This document shows, piece by piece, positions 13,828 through 13,946 of a stretch of 13,946 nt of DNA. Location: NCBI GenBank assembly GCA_031268245.1, contig JAIRXN010000023.1:1-13946 (forward strand). Reading direction: 5' to 3'. The position numbers were made by a program, and so were the translations under genes. Source of the stretch: Treponema sp. Lineage in GTDB: Bacteria > Spirochaetota > Spirochaetia > Treponematales > Breznakiellaceae. Each line of letters begins with the position of its first letter. Position 1 is the stretch's first letter. The notes beneath the pieces are model-generated. The model saw only the letters and a list, made by a program, of their open reading frames with translations, had not been told where the DNA came from and made no database searches.

Positions 13828-13946
13828 GAGCTTGTTCCAAAACCCGGTTGGTTTTGGACAAGCTCTTGGAAAAACCGGTCAAAAGCCCGGTTTTTCCCTT
13901 AAATCTAAGGAAGCTGTTCCAAAAGCTGAAGTTTTGGAACAGCCTC
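13828..13946. repeat. 119-bp three-hairpin repeat, right copy
   Basis: The exact reverse complement of 1-119, so the two copies form a perfect inverted pair 13.7 kb apart. The hairpins occur in the opposite order: the 16-bp bulged stem first (13828-13865), the 11-bp stem next, the 12-bp stem last (13910-13946). The window ends on the last base of the repeat, so what lies beyond is unknown. Confidence 0.93.

Noticed and set aside
13769..13946. Open frame starting MKSNHGPHRK that runs off the window end
   Set aside because: The ribosome site is too close to the ATG, the first part is a degenerate CCACGGA-like motif, and the rest is translated repeat; probably not a gene.
1..13946. A linear replicon with hairpin telomeres, as in Borrelia
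   Set aside because: The terminal inverted repeats invite the idea, but the related copies at 1599 and 13694 show that it is a dispersed repeat family, and no telomere resolvase or replication gene is present.
1..13946. A composite transposon or integrative element
   Set aside because: No transposase, integrase, relaxase or phage gene is encoded between the repeats; gene content is ordinary metabolism and signalling.

Overview
The window most resembles a spirochaete, probably a Treponema of the termite-gut type. This rests on several things together: GC content near 50%, a lipoprotein signal with a relaxed lipobox, a Treponema-style HPt domain with a helical C-terminal tail, a density of signalling genes, and intergenic palindromes rich in TTCCAAAA/TTTTGGAA. 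No rRNA or marker gene is present, so the assignment is an inference.

Layout. The window is bounded exactly by two perfect 119-bp inverted repeats (1-119 and 13828-13946), each folding into three consecutive hairpins. Left part: a minus-strand ABC-transporter sugar-type binding lipoprotein (137-1471) with a near-consensus promoter. Its divergent neighbour is a plus-strand gene set: phenylacetate-CoA ligase type enzyme (1710-3011), a double-ACT-domain protein (3083-3499) and glycogen synthase GlgA (3499-4974). All remaining genes are on the plus strand. Middle: a tightly packed signalling set of receiver-HD-GYP c-di-GMP phosphodiesterase (4989-6026), a membrane Cache-HAMP-GAF protein ending in an HPt domain (6065-8509), a diacylglycerol/lipid-kinase-like protein with an altered GGDGT motif (8510-9460), and a six-TM PAS hybrid histidine kinase (9450-11888). 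A tandem hairpin follows, then a large membrane-anchored coiled-coil protein of unknown function (11971-13695), whose stop codon lies inside a short relative of the terminal repeat.

How the genes may work together. The hybrid kinase ends in a receiver and has no HPt. The HPt is carried by the Cache protein two genes upstream, and a stand-alone receiver with an HD-GYP output lies just before that. The parts of a complete phosphorelay (His, Asp, His, Asp) are therefore spread over three neighbouring genes, with predicted output c-di-GMP breakdown. Placing the HPt on its own membrane sensor suggests the relay could be gated by a second extracellular signal. Short gaps or overlaps from the ACT gene to the kinase suggest co-transcription of carbon-storage and signalling genes. 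No RNA gene, CRISPR array, transposase or integrase was found. No gene-free stretch exceeds 300 bases.
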